Source of the DNA: Larix kaempferi
Lineage: Eukaryota > Streptophyta > Pinopsida > Pinales > Pinaceae
Assembly (NCBI GenBank): GCA_027924585.1
Contig: BSBM01000179.1
Span: 17,108,501 to 17,172,500 of the forward strand
DNA length: 64,000 nucleotides
Reading direction: 5' to 3'
Of this stretch, positions 34,641 through 45,610 are shown piece by piece (within the stretch, counting starts at the first letter, position 1; each line of letters begins with the position of its first letter). The notes under the pieces are model-generated. The model had not been told where the DNA came from, ran no database searches, and saw only the letters and a list, made by a program, of their open reading frames with translations. The position numbers were made by a program, and so were the translations under genes.

Positions 34641-35205
34641 TATATATAGATAATTTCATTATTGCAAGAAATCCAGAACAATTCATGTAATGGTGTGGGA
34701 AGAGTTTGACCAATGAAGTTCATGAACGACAAAGGAGGTTGGAAAGTTTTTGATGTAATATTCCTTGTACAAAATGTTTTCAACTTGAATATCTGAAAGG
34801 AGTTCAAAGTACAAAAGGATGCAGTGATCTAGTGTTGTGTTTCTTTAGGTTTCCAAGAGGTCAAAAATTTGATCAAACCTCTACCAGAGGGGCCGTTTGA
34901 GATGTAGAAGCATCAACTTATGTTTGGCTAAGAACACTTTCCCCAATATGAGAGAGTGTTAGAGTTTGTATCATTGTAAGTTTTCTCATCCTAGGCACAC
35001 TTGTCAACTCAACAATTACCTCTAGAGATGTCCAAGACCTGGGTGCACATAGAGAAGGTATAGTGGTGGGCTACAACAACTCCTAAGAACAACTCAGTTA
35101 CAGGTACAGGTGCAGAGAATATTTCAGCTAGGAAAGAGAAATACGATACTGTTGCATCAAAAGTAGCAAAAACCTTCCATATATTTCCACCTTAACTGTA
35201 TACCT
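34641..35205. other. No feature recognised
   Basis: AT-rich sequence between the copia trace and the CpG-rich block that precedes gene X. No element terminus could be identified. Confidence 0.45.
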
Positions 35206-35456
35206 TAGGGCAGGCGCACAAATATGGTCCCCATTTTCGTTGCAAGAGGGGCGTTCTAGTGAAAAAAAAATGGCGTGTACGCACCTAAGGCAGCGCGCAT
35301 GCGCCGCTAGGTTCGGTATCAAACTGAGGCGTGTGCGCGTAGCTGGCGCGTGCATGCAACGGTGGCGTGCACGCGCCTTTGTTAAAAAAAAACAGAGCAC
35401 AATTTCCCCATTGTTCCATTTGGCCGAGCGCATCCTCCTCCTTCGCGTGCGCGTCA
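35206..35456 (+). promoter_or_regulatory. CpG-rich repeat block upstream of gene X
   Basis: This 250-bp block is strikingly rich in CpG within AT-rich surroundings. It repeats words such as GCGTGCACGCGCC, GCGCATGCGCC, GTGTGCGCG and GCGTGCGCGTC. It lies just before a likely 5' UTR exon (ending AATAG at 35,536, donor GTAAAT) and an intron of 119 bp (35,537-35,655) that precedes the gene X start codon. A promoter or a transposon subterminal repeat region are both possible; no TATA box was assigned. Confidence 0.45.
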
Positions 35457-35672
35457 ATTAAACCACCAAAGGAGGCCAAATCGACTCCAAAACCACTCAA
35501 CAACATCCATAAACTCATCAACACTTCGATTAATAGGTAAATATCACTTTTTTTTCATTTTATTCATTATTTGTGTCAATTTTTTGATTTTTTTTGTTTA
35601 TTTAATTGTAAATAATTCCCAAATTTTGAAAACAATGAACCAATTTTCTATTGTAGATTGTAAACTGAGACA

Positions 35673-38209
35673 ATGAGTGAACAAGATGTTAACCCTGAGT
35701 CCGGTGGAACACAAGAAAACCCAAACCTTGGACCCAATGCCGAAGAAAACCGTGAACACAATCCAAATGTTGAACAAAACCAAAACCCCCAACCCAATTT
35801 TGAACAAGATGACCTTAACCATTATGTAAATGAAATGCGAGTGCACACTCGTGAACTTAGAAAATCGGGCGAACCATCTCGATTGTCTCTTGCCGACTCC
35901 CTCATCCATGCACACCAACAATTGATCGACATGACTCAATTTAGAGCTAGGATGCAGGACTACTACTCCACAGGCATCTCCAAGGAAGTAATAAAAGATT
36001 TGAACATTACAAAAGCCCAATTATATAGTATGTTCACCGATCCGAAAACAAACCAACCACCGAACATTACAAAGCCACGTGTCTACATGGATTGGTGTCA
36101 TTACCAACCGTGGAGGGACAATTAGATGCAGAGGTGGTTCATGGTGTACGATAAACCTCCCTGCAATAATAGGGAGGTTCCACAGTACTTCCTTCGCCAA
36201 CTGTGGGCTGAGTTTTGCCTCGGTTTACATGTTAACTGTTTTGACATAACTGAGTTCCAGGGTGTTGGGCATGGCTCTGCCCAAGATCGACCTGCTGCCA
36301 GGAGGAACCCATTGAGAGGGCCACCAGCTCCGAGGCGCGACCCAAACCCCTCTCCCCAGCCACCTCAGTTTCCCCACAAGCTTGATCAGATCGAGGCGGC
36401 AATGAGGAATGTTGCACGTGGACTCCTCAGACACACCTCCTTTGTAGCAACGACTATAGTGGAGAGGTCGGTTGACCTTGATAGAGATCCAGGTGCAATG
36501 CCTTAACGACAGGGCCAAGATATACCCGTGACCGGTTGTAGCTATGCTGGGCATTTCAGTTCGACGGGGGCAATTCCACATCTTTGTCCCCATTGCGAGC
36601 ACACTTTCCTTGGCTTGATCGAGGGCTGTTATATTGATCAGGTTAGCAATTTTTTTAAATTGTTTTCAATCATCACTTGATAACTTGTAAAGTATTTTTA
36701 AAGTATTTATGTTTGACTTAAACTATTATTTCAATGTACAATTATTCAAAGCTGATACACCAAGATGGGAGAACGTAGGATCTCCCAACCTGGATGCATC
36801 AATGGCAGTTGCAATTGAAATTGTGGCACCCCACACGGAGGTATTTTCAGTACCTGACACAATATTGTTATTACTTATGTAATTTATATTACTCAAGTAT
36901 TTATATTTATGGCATACACATTGATAGTTCGTACAATGTTTTTGAATATCTTGATTGCCTAGATAATGACTTGTTTAACATGTTCATAACATGCATGCAT
37001 TTTGTTGTCCACAGGTGTTCCGTGACTACGGTGATCAACCACCCCTGCCAGGGATTGGCACATCACCATATACATAGGCATAATGTGTAGTTATAAGCAT
37101 GCTTTTAATTTGATTTGTTATGACTTACTATGGTTTAATTTATTGTTTGTTTACTAAATTGTGATATTACAAATGTATATGTAGGTGCCACTAGCAGCTA
37201 CGTCTCCCCATTTTAGTCCTATGTATCCACCCTATCCCATGAGTCCCCCCCCTCGCTTCCATCTAGACCCATCCCTGCGTCCACCCCCTCCTTTCCGTCC
37301 AGCCCCCCCTCTCCGACCATACTCCCCCCTCCATCCATCCTCTCCCACTTGCCCCCCCGTCCATACATCCTCCCCAATTTATCCACGCCCCCATGTCTAT
37401 CCATCCTCCCCCATTCATCCACGCCCCCCCTTCCTTCCACCTTCCCCTCTTCGTCCACAACCTCCCATTCGTCCATCCTCCTCCCTCCATGCAGGACTTC
37501 CCTCCCTTGCACCATCCCTCAACATCCCCCATATCCCTTTTCGTTTGATACCCTCTATCGTACAACTGACAGGGGTTCATAATCCACGACATCCTCCTCC
37601 ACCCCATACCACTGTGTCTTCTCCCACCATATCATCCCCACTTCCCGCCACTATTGTGGCATCTACTCTTCCAGTATCCTCATCAGCATCTCCAGTGGTT
37701 GCACCTGTAGTGACTGCCACTACATCTGCACCCCCCCCATTACTGCATCGGAGTTGGTTGTCTGGCCATCTACTCCACCTGCTAGCCCAGAAGCCCAGCC
37801 ATGTCCATTGTCGAAGGTGTTCACAGTGAGAATCAAGCTAATTTATGAAAATATTTTCATGCATTAACACAAATTAATTTAAGCAATTATTACTTTTCAA
37901 TGAAATGATTGTTGGAAATGTTGCAGGCTGGAATTGCTGAGAGGCTCCGCAGATCTAGGACACCTGTCCAACATTTCCTACTCACGTCAGAGGTGATTTA
38001 TTTAAGATTCGAATTCTACATTTGTTTTATAAATGTGGTAAATATTGCAAATGCTTGAAAATGACGGTATCTTATATCATTTGTTCCAGAGCCCGGAGAG
38101 ATGGTCTAGTCCTAGACGGAGCAAGACTCGAGGCACCGGTAGCTCGAAGAGTAGGAAAATCGACTTTGGAACTGCGCCTGGGAGTGACGGCGGTGGTCAC
38201 AATGCTTGA
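35673..38209 (+). pseudogene. Gene X: spliced, proline-rich protein of unknown family
   Basis: This is a multi-exon plus-strand gene. Exon 1 (35,673-36,641) starts MSEQDVNPESGG and runs 323 codons to a CAG|GTTAGC donor. It has Asn/Pro/Gln-rich text, a helical segment (LSLADSLIHAHQQLIDM), a basic Pro-rich linker, and a terminal CPHCEHTF motif preceded by CSYAGHFS, possibly a zinc site. Two in-frame stops interrupt it (36,123 TAG; 36,504 TAA). Further exons: about 36,752-36,840 (PRWENVGSPNLDASMAVAIE), 37,017-37,079 (RDYGDQPPLPGIGTSP), 37,185 to about 37,813 (long Pro/Ser/Arg stretch, one frameshift in a C8 run near 37,735), 37,927-37,992 (AGIAERLRRSRTPV) and 38,090-38,209 (basic, ending GSDGGGHNA). 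Exon 2 does not join exon 1 in phase. I do not recognise the family; the layout recalls accessory genes of plant DNA transposons. Confidence 0.55.
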
Positions 38210-39380
38210 CAAACCATGTGTTATGTACATTGGCCACGATGTGGCACTTTTGTGCACCAGTTTTGATGTACTTTGTATCTACGGCACGAGTTGCCATGTA
38301 TTTTGTATCTACGGCATGAGTTGTCGCATTTTGTGTAGGGCACGAGTTGCCATTGTACGTACATTGGGAACCATGTTCCACTATTTTCCGGAAATTGTAT
38401 ATGTTTGGATGAGTTTTGTAGCCTCGATTTACATGGATTTTCAATTATGTGATTTATATATCTCATTGTCTAATGTGGTTGTCTCATGTTGTGTGTATCA
38501 TGATGTGATGTTGTGTAAATTTGCGTTTTACCTAGATCTTAGAAGAGAAGTTGGATATCATAGTTCAACTTGGTTTATCTTTCCACATGTAAAAGCTTCT
38601 AATGGTATCTATGTTAAGAAAACATTGTAAACATACGCTAACTCAAACAAAATCATGTGTGAGAATTAATATAAAAACAAACAGAATAAATGGATGGACA
38701 AATCACACCTCATGGCACATAAGATATATATTGGGAACTTAAGTACTAGGAAAATAATACTTAAAAATAGAAAATGTCCATTGTCTTCAAAAGGTTAAAA
38801 TGAGATCCAACATGATTTTTAATAGCTCTACATAATGAGATCCAAAATGTCCATACTCTACATAATGAAATGTCGTCACTAGTATTTATTTTGACCATTT
38901 TGTCCACTTAAGATCATGCAACAAATTAATAACCAAGTTATGGAATCATTTCTTAATCAATTGTCACCATACAAATAGGACAACCTTGAGCACGATGTAT
39001 AGCTAGCTCATTAATTCTCACTCACGGATACAACCACCTTTGATTTGATGACCATCACATCCACTACCATTTACAATTAGGACTTCCTTAATTTATCATT
39101 ATGTGATAGCGATCTAATTTTATGTAGACATGTTGACTTAAACACATGTATAGTTGACATTACAATAAATGACTACTATGAGGTGTATTTTTGAGGCTAT
39201 ATCCACCTCAACACACCAACTTGTTACCCCAATACCCCAAATGCTGTCGAATTTTGTCTGGAAGGGATAGAGGGGTATTAGGACATCATAATTCATCTAT
39301 TGGACACTCAGACATTTGTTAAAGACATTTAGGACAAGTGCATTACATCAATGGAGTCACAAATACACCCTCATCAAGTT
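38210..39380. other. 3' flank of gene X
   Basis: The first 150 bases hold three imperfect copies of TTTGTATCTACGGCACGAGT (about 38,270-38,350) and are probably 3' UTR. Nothing else was recognised. Confidence 0.45.
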
Positions 39381-40486
39381 GCATGCATCCATTAGTGCGT
39401 CCTCAACACTAGAACATGTAAGCATTACTACATGTTGGAGTAAGCTTTACTAATGTTATGATAATATTAGGTTTTCTATCCATTGAGAAGGTTGCCATAG
39501 GTGTGCATATCCACCATATAAAAATATTCATGGTACAACCAATTTCAAACCATTACGTTTCTAAATTAGGTATCCGGTGCTAGGTACAATGGTTTTCTAG
39601 TTGTATGCACCCTTTCTATATAGATGAGAAACTATATATATATGTGTATAGTGATTTGGATTCAAATGTATGCACATGAATATATATGTACAATGAAAAT
39701 GATTTAATCTTTACAAGTATTATAATTTAGGGCTAGATCTTAGGCTACATAATAGGGTTTCATTGTGATTAGAATACAAACTAGGGTTTACGCTACCAAC
39801 TAGGGTATTTAGGCTAGGCTCTCATGTTTCTAGGCTAGGATCCAAGCTCTAGGGTCACCATCTTAATGTTTAATTCCACTATCATGACATCATTCTCACC
39901 AATACCACGCCCACTACTACAATCACCATCAATTTGCATGCATCCATTAGTGCGTCATCAACACTAGAACATGTAAGCATTACTACATGTTGGACTAAGC
40001 CTTACTAATGTTATGATAATATTAGGTTTTCCATCCATTGAGAAGGTTGCCATAGGTGTGCATATCCACCATATAAAAATCTTCATGGTACAACCAATTT
40101 CAAACCATTAGGTTTCTAAATTAGGTATCCGGTGCTAGGTACAACGGTTTTCTAGTTGTATGCACCCTTGCTATATAGATGAGAAACTATGCATATATGT
40201 GTATAGTGATTTGGATTCAAATGTATGCAGATGAATATATATGTACAATGAAAATGATTTAATCTTTATATGTATTATAATTTAGGGCTAGATCTTAGGC
40301 TACATAATAGGGTTTCATTGTGATTAGAATGCAAACAAGGATTTACGCTACCAACCAGGGTTTTTAGGCTAGGCTCTCGTGTTTCTAGGATATGATCCAA
40401 GCTCTAGGGTCACCATCTTAATGTTTAATTCCACTATCATGACATCATTCTCACCAATACCATGCCCACTACTACAATCACCATCA
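39381..40486. repeat. 555-bp tandem duplication
   Basis: Two adjacent direct copies (39,381-39,935 and 39,936-40,486) both begin GCATGCATCCATTAGTGCGT. Differences are few. Each copy ends in a stretch rich in CTAGGGTTTA-like words and then ACCATCTTAATG and ACAATCACCATCA. It is non-coding. Confidence 0.9.
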
Positions 40487-41119
40487 AGCCTCTCAATCCC
40501 ACTTTGAACATTTCCTATACTTCCAAGTTAAAATTGATAGGTCTTGTTGCTAAAATCTTTTCAGTTATCTATTCACATAGACAAATCCACTCCTGTGAAA
40601 GATTTGTTGTAGCTTGGTACGTGCAAGTTCACATGCAATAATACTTGAGATATCACTTTACCCCATGATCCATGGAAGATTCATTGGAGTCATATGAACC
40701 TCATTGTCATCACCCCAACCATTGTCAAGACACCAAGATCCATCCTTAGTAGACAAAACCTCATGTTGGCACCCATACCACACTCAAAGATAAAAAATTC
40801 TTTGAAAGGGCATGTTTGGGGGTTGAGGGAATCTTGATATTTTTATAATCACACATGATAGGTTCTTAGAGTCAAATACATTGGATATAAATAAATTCCC
40901 CGAGATAAATAATACATGACCATAGAAGAAGATTGAAATTTGAGGTCAAAACTCATTAATGAAGGTAGAATGAACAGTGGATAGATAGATTGGGAAAATT
41001 TTAAATGAATGCCTAGAGCTCTGCACACAAGTTAAAGAAAAAAAAAAGAAAAACTCCTAGCATTAGGAACAAATAGCCAAAACCAACAATGCAACTAGAA
41101 CACAATGAGCAAGGGAACT
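40487..41119. other. No feature recognised
   Basis: No gene or repeat was seen between the tandem duplication and the trinucleotide arrays. Confidence 0.5.
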
Positions 41120-41129
41120 TCAAAATGCA

Positions 41130-42003
41130 ACACCACTCATCATCATCATCACCATCTTCATCATCATTGTCATCTCTAGGTTCCTCATCAACATCTCCAT
41201 CATCTTCATCATCTTCATCATCATCAACATCATCATCATCAACATCTCCATCATCATCATCATCTTGATCATCATCATCATCACCATATCCATCTTTTGG
41301 ATGCCAGACGGAACCATCACCATATTCATCATCACCATCACCATCACCATCAACCTCACCACCATCACCATCATCATCAACATCACCATCTTCATCATCA
41401 TCACCATCTTCGTCATCATCACCATCTCCATCTTTTGGATGCGAGACGGAACCATCACCATCTTCATCATCACCATCACCATCACCATCAACTTCACCAC
41501 CATCGTCATCATCATCACCATCTTCATCATCACCATCTTCATCACCATTGTCATTTGTAGGTCCCTCATCATCGTGTCCATCGTCATCACCATCTTCATC
41601 ATCACTGTCATCATCTTCATCACCATCGCCATCATCATCAACGCCTTCATCATCATCACCATCTTCTTCATCATCACCATCACCATCACCATCAACTCCA
41701 CCACCATCACCATCATCATCAACGTCACCATCTTCATCATCATCACCATCTTCATCATCATCACCATCTTCATCATCATCACCATCTCCATCTTTTGGAT
41801 GTGAGACAGAACCATCACCATCTTCATCATCACCATCATCATCACCATCTTCATCATCATCATCATCACCGTCTTCATCATCACTGTCATCTATAGGTCC
41901 CTCATCACCGTGTCCATCATCATCACCATCTTCATCATCACCATCACCATCACCACCATCATCAACGTCTTCATCATCATCACCATCATCATCATCATCA
42001 CCA
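41130..42003. repeat. ATC trinucleotide arrays, left arm
   Basis: About 870 bp of CATCATCATCACCATCTTCATC-type repeats. Three short islands read CTTTTGGATGCGAGACGGAA (near 41,295, 41,432 and 41,792), which is a piece of the F1 satellite unit, and two read AGGTCCCTCATCA. Open frames of up to 256 codons on either strand are repeat artefacts. Confidence 0.9.
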
Positions 42004-42573
42004 TGTTAGATTTTGAGCATTAATTCAACATACTCTAGGATCTTTACTGAGAGAATAACATGTACAACATATCAATCATATCAAGCATGTATCAAGCATT
42101 TCAAGCAATCACATAAGACAATGGACACAAAGTTTCACTGGGGAAAACCATAAAGGTGAAAAACCCCACAACTTCCTCAGAGATAGAAAGAGAAATGATA
42201 CAACCAAATACAAGAGATAGTATTCTACTAGCAGCTACTCCTCCTCCTCAACTATTACGTCACTTTCCAAGTGATGTAAGAGTGAGTAATGAGATGATCA
42301 AATAGAGATATCCCGATCTCTATTTATACTTGTCCTGTCCTACCCAATAAACTAATAGGGCCGACTTGTCTAACTCAGTCTAATAACCCATGGTTACATT
42401 AATCCGGGCCAACCCCACACTTGGTGGTCTAATAACCCATCACAGTAAGTTATGACACTTGCGACACTTGTCAATACAAATGACAACACTTTCGTATAGA
42501 GGAATAATACCATCTCTATAGGAGTACAATATACATAGGTGAAATACATTCCGAAGTTACATATGCATCAACA
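42004..42573 (-). repeat. 3' LTR of copia C
   Basis: This 570-bp LTR matches 52,517-53,088 nearly base for base, with small differences. Left flank is the target duplication CACCA. Confidence 0.95.
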
Positions 42574-43069
42574 CTCCCTCTTAACTAGGAAGGTATTTCT
42601 CGACACAGATCTACTAGCACAAGTATTCTTCTCTGGATCATCGTCACTGGATCATCATCATCGAATCATCGTCATCGTCACTGCTGATGCTATCTCAATC
42701 AATCTCCAATCTACTCGTCATAGGAAGTTCTACAGAGCCAGTCCTTTTTCATACTGGATGTAGGCCCGCCACCTACAAGTCTTCATAATCTACAGAGCCA
42801 ACCCTTTTTCATGTTGGATGAAAATCATCAACATCTCTGCGAGCAAGCCATCAAGTAGGTACACCTCAGGACTGATTACAATGCCTTTGCAAAACCTGCA
42901 AGATCTCCCAGCACTGATTACATTGCCTTTGCAAAACCTGCAAGAGCATCTTAGTACTGATCACATGCCTTTGCAAAACCTGTGTACCATATTGTCACAT
43001 CATCGTCTTTAGATCATCATCATCGTCCATGGAGCACAACCCCGATGCACATCTCACAACACTTACACC

Positions 43070-43590
43070 ACCAACATGGGAGAACACATCTATCACCATT
43101 CGGAGAAGGCTCAACACTTACATCATGACCATGAGAGGACTTACCTACCACCATGTCACCATGGGAGGACCTACCTACCATCATGTCAGAAAGGCACAAC
43201 ACTTATATCACGACCATGGGAGAACACATCTGTCACCATGTCGAAAAGGCTCACTCGGCCCTTACATCTCACCATGGGAGAACACATCTATCACCATGTG
43301 AGAATGGCCCCAACCCTTATATTTCACCATGGGAGAACACATCTATCACCATGTGAAAATGGCCCAGCCCTTATATTTCAGCATAGGAGAACAAATCTAT
43401 CACTGTTTGAAAATGGATTTAGCCCTTACATCTCAACATAGGAGAACGCATCTATCACTATTTGAGAATGGCTCCAGCCCTTACATCTCAGCATAGGATA
43501 ACACATCTATCACTGTCTGAGAATGGATCCAGCCCTTACATATCACCATGGGAGAACACATCTATCACCATGTGAGAAAGGCTCATGTGC
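43070..43590. repeat. About 58-bp minisatellite in 3' UTR of copia C
   Basis: About nine imperfect units contain CACCATGGGAGAACACATCT, then ATCACCATGTGAGAA and a GGC(T/C)C segment. It lies between the RNase H end and the 3' LTR. Open frames across it are artefacts. Confidence 0.85.
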
Positions 43591-45605
43591 ATCTGTGCCT
43601 CCGGACTCATCACTTCCCCTTGGAAGGATTCTCGATCTGAAGCACACCAAGTCTCCCTCTGAAGTATTCAAACTTCACTCTGGCCAGCGGCTTGGTCAAC
43701 ACATCGCTGTCTGCTCGTCCGTCACAACATACAGGAGCTTCACTGCGCCTCTCTGCACCATATCCCTGATATAGTGATACTTGATCTCAATGTGCTTCGA
43801 CTTGTCATGGAACACTGGGTTCTCCGACAACTTCATACAATTCCGGTTGTCGCAATATATACAAGTAGCACTCAGTTGGAGATCAAACAAATCAAATAGT
43901 AGCTTCCTAAGCCATACTGCCTCACAACTAGTTGAACAAGTTGCAACATACTCTGCTTCGACTGTACTCAGTGGCACACAGGATTGCTTCCTGCTAAACC
44001 AAGAGATCATACCAGATCCCATACTGAAACAGCACCCCAAAGTGATCTTCCGATCAATGGCACTGCCTACCCAATCCAAATCAACATAACTCTCCAGGTT
44101 AAACTTTTGATTCGCCTCATACTTGAGCCCATAGTCAACTGTACCCTTTAGGTACCTCAGAATATGCTTTGCAGCTATCAAGTGAACATGTCTCAGATCT
44201 GTCAAGTATTGGCTCAAGGTGTTCACCGCAAAGCAAATATCTGGTCTCGTATTCGTCAGGTACATCAAGGACCCAATCATCTGATGATACATCATGGCAT
44301 CAACCGACTCAGATGAAGCATCACACAGAAGCTTCAGGTTCGATGCCATAGGTGTGGCCATGGCCTTGCATTCCATCATCTTGAACCTCTTCAGGATCTC
44401 TACTGCATACTTGTCCAAGGAAGATCCCATTTGCACTCCGCCACACCTCCATACCAAGAAAGTAGTGCATCATACCCAAGTCCTTCATCTCGAACGCGGC
44501 AGCAAGCTTCCTCTTCGTGTCGGCAATCAATCTATCCTCACCTGTTACAAATAGGACATCCACATACAATAGTAGTATCACTGGATTGCCTTCCTCAACC
44601 TTGTAGTAAAGGTTGGAATCCGCTTTACTCTTGGTAAAGCCCAAACTAGATAGGAAGCCATCTATCCTGCCATACCAGGTCCTGGGTGCATGTTTCAAAC
44701 CATATAGGGCTTTCTTCAGTTTGCACACATGTGACTCTCGGTCATGTGTCTCAAACCCAAGTGGCTGCTCCACATACACTTCCTCTTCAACTACACCATT
44801 CAAGAAAGTTGTCTCGACATCCATCTGGTGTACCTTCCATTTCATTACTGTAGCCAGAGCAAGTATTGATCTAATGGAAGTGTATATGGCCACAGGAGCA
44901 AAAGTCTCTTCATAATCAACCCCTTCTTTCTGGGAGAAGCCACGAGCTACAAACCTTGCCTTATATTTTTCAATGCTGCCATCTGCAGCATGCTTGATCT
45001 TATAGATCCACTTGGGAATCACCACAGAATTCCCATCTAGTCTTGGGACCACATCCCAAACATCATTCTTCATGATCGACTGGTATTCTTCGAACATGGC
45101 ATCCTTCCATTCTTTCTTTTCTGCTGCTTCTTCATAACTGGAAGGTTCTTTGTTCATTATGTCACAGAGTAAAGCAACATAGCTGGTATGTGATCTTGTT
45201 CTTTTCCTTTCTCTGTGTTCCTTTTCTGGAATGCCAAACCTTTCTGCATCTTGGATGAGCTCTCTAGCCCATGCTAGTTTCCTCTTGTGAGAGTTCTTCT
45301 CACGGGGTAGATCTACAGGTTGTTGTGGATCTTCTATTTCACGATCTTCTTCAGGAACTGCTTCATTCATGGTGGTGTCTTGAATTCTGGATATTATGGG
45401 TTCTTCATTATCTTCAACTAGTGTTTTCCTTGATTTGATGTACGCTGAGCTTTCATCAAATGTTACATCCCTACTGATATAAATCTTCTTGAATCCTGGG
45501 AAGTAGATTCTGTAAGCCTTTGAGATTTCACTGTAACCCACGAATATGCCCTTCTTTCCTGAAGGATCTAACTTTGTCCTCTTTTCTTTTGGGATGTGAG
45601 TGTAT
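43591..45605 (-). pseudogene. Copia C integrase tail, RT and RNase H
   Basis: This runs on the minus strand from the integrase C-terminus (YTHIPKEKRTKLDPSGKKG, GIFVGYSE, 45,600-45,520) through an acidic linker to RT: VIPKWIYKIKHAADGSIEKY, YEETFAPVA, VHQMDVETTFLNG (catalytic Asp), KKALYGLKHAPRTWY, then LLLYVDVLFVTG near 44,580 where the invariant YVDD reads YVDV. A frameshift near 44,410 precedes the tether (NTRPDICFAVNTLSQ) and RNase H (DLDWVGSAIDRK, LSTVEAEYVA, IYCDNRNCMKLSENPVFHDK, KYHYIRDMV). A one-base deletion near 43,697 breaks the end, after which a VLTKPLARVKFEYF signature is readable to about 43,600. The loss of the second Asp of YVDD alone would abolish reverse transcription. Confidence 0.9.
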
Positions 45606-45610
45606 AATGG

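Noticed and set aside
37219-37607. Gly/Trp-rich frames on the minus strand
   Set aside because: They are the antisense of the proline-rich exon of gene X.
41120-42009. Long open frames (up to 256 codons) on both strands in the ATC region
   Set aside because: All frames of a trinucleotide repeat are open; the products are Met/Val, His or Ser/Pro runs with no domain.
42818-43774. Several frames in the copia C 3' region
   Set aside because: They follow the 58-bp minisatellite or the antisense of RNase H.
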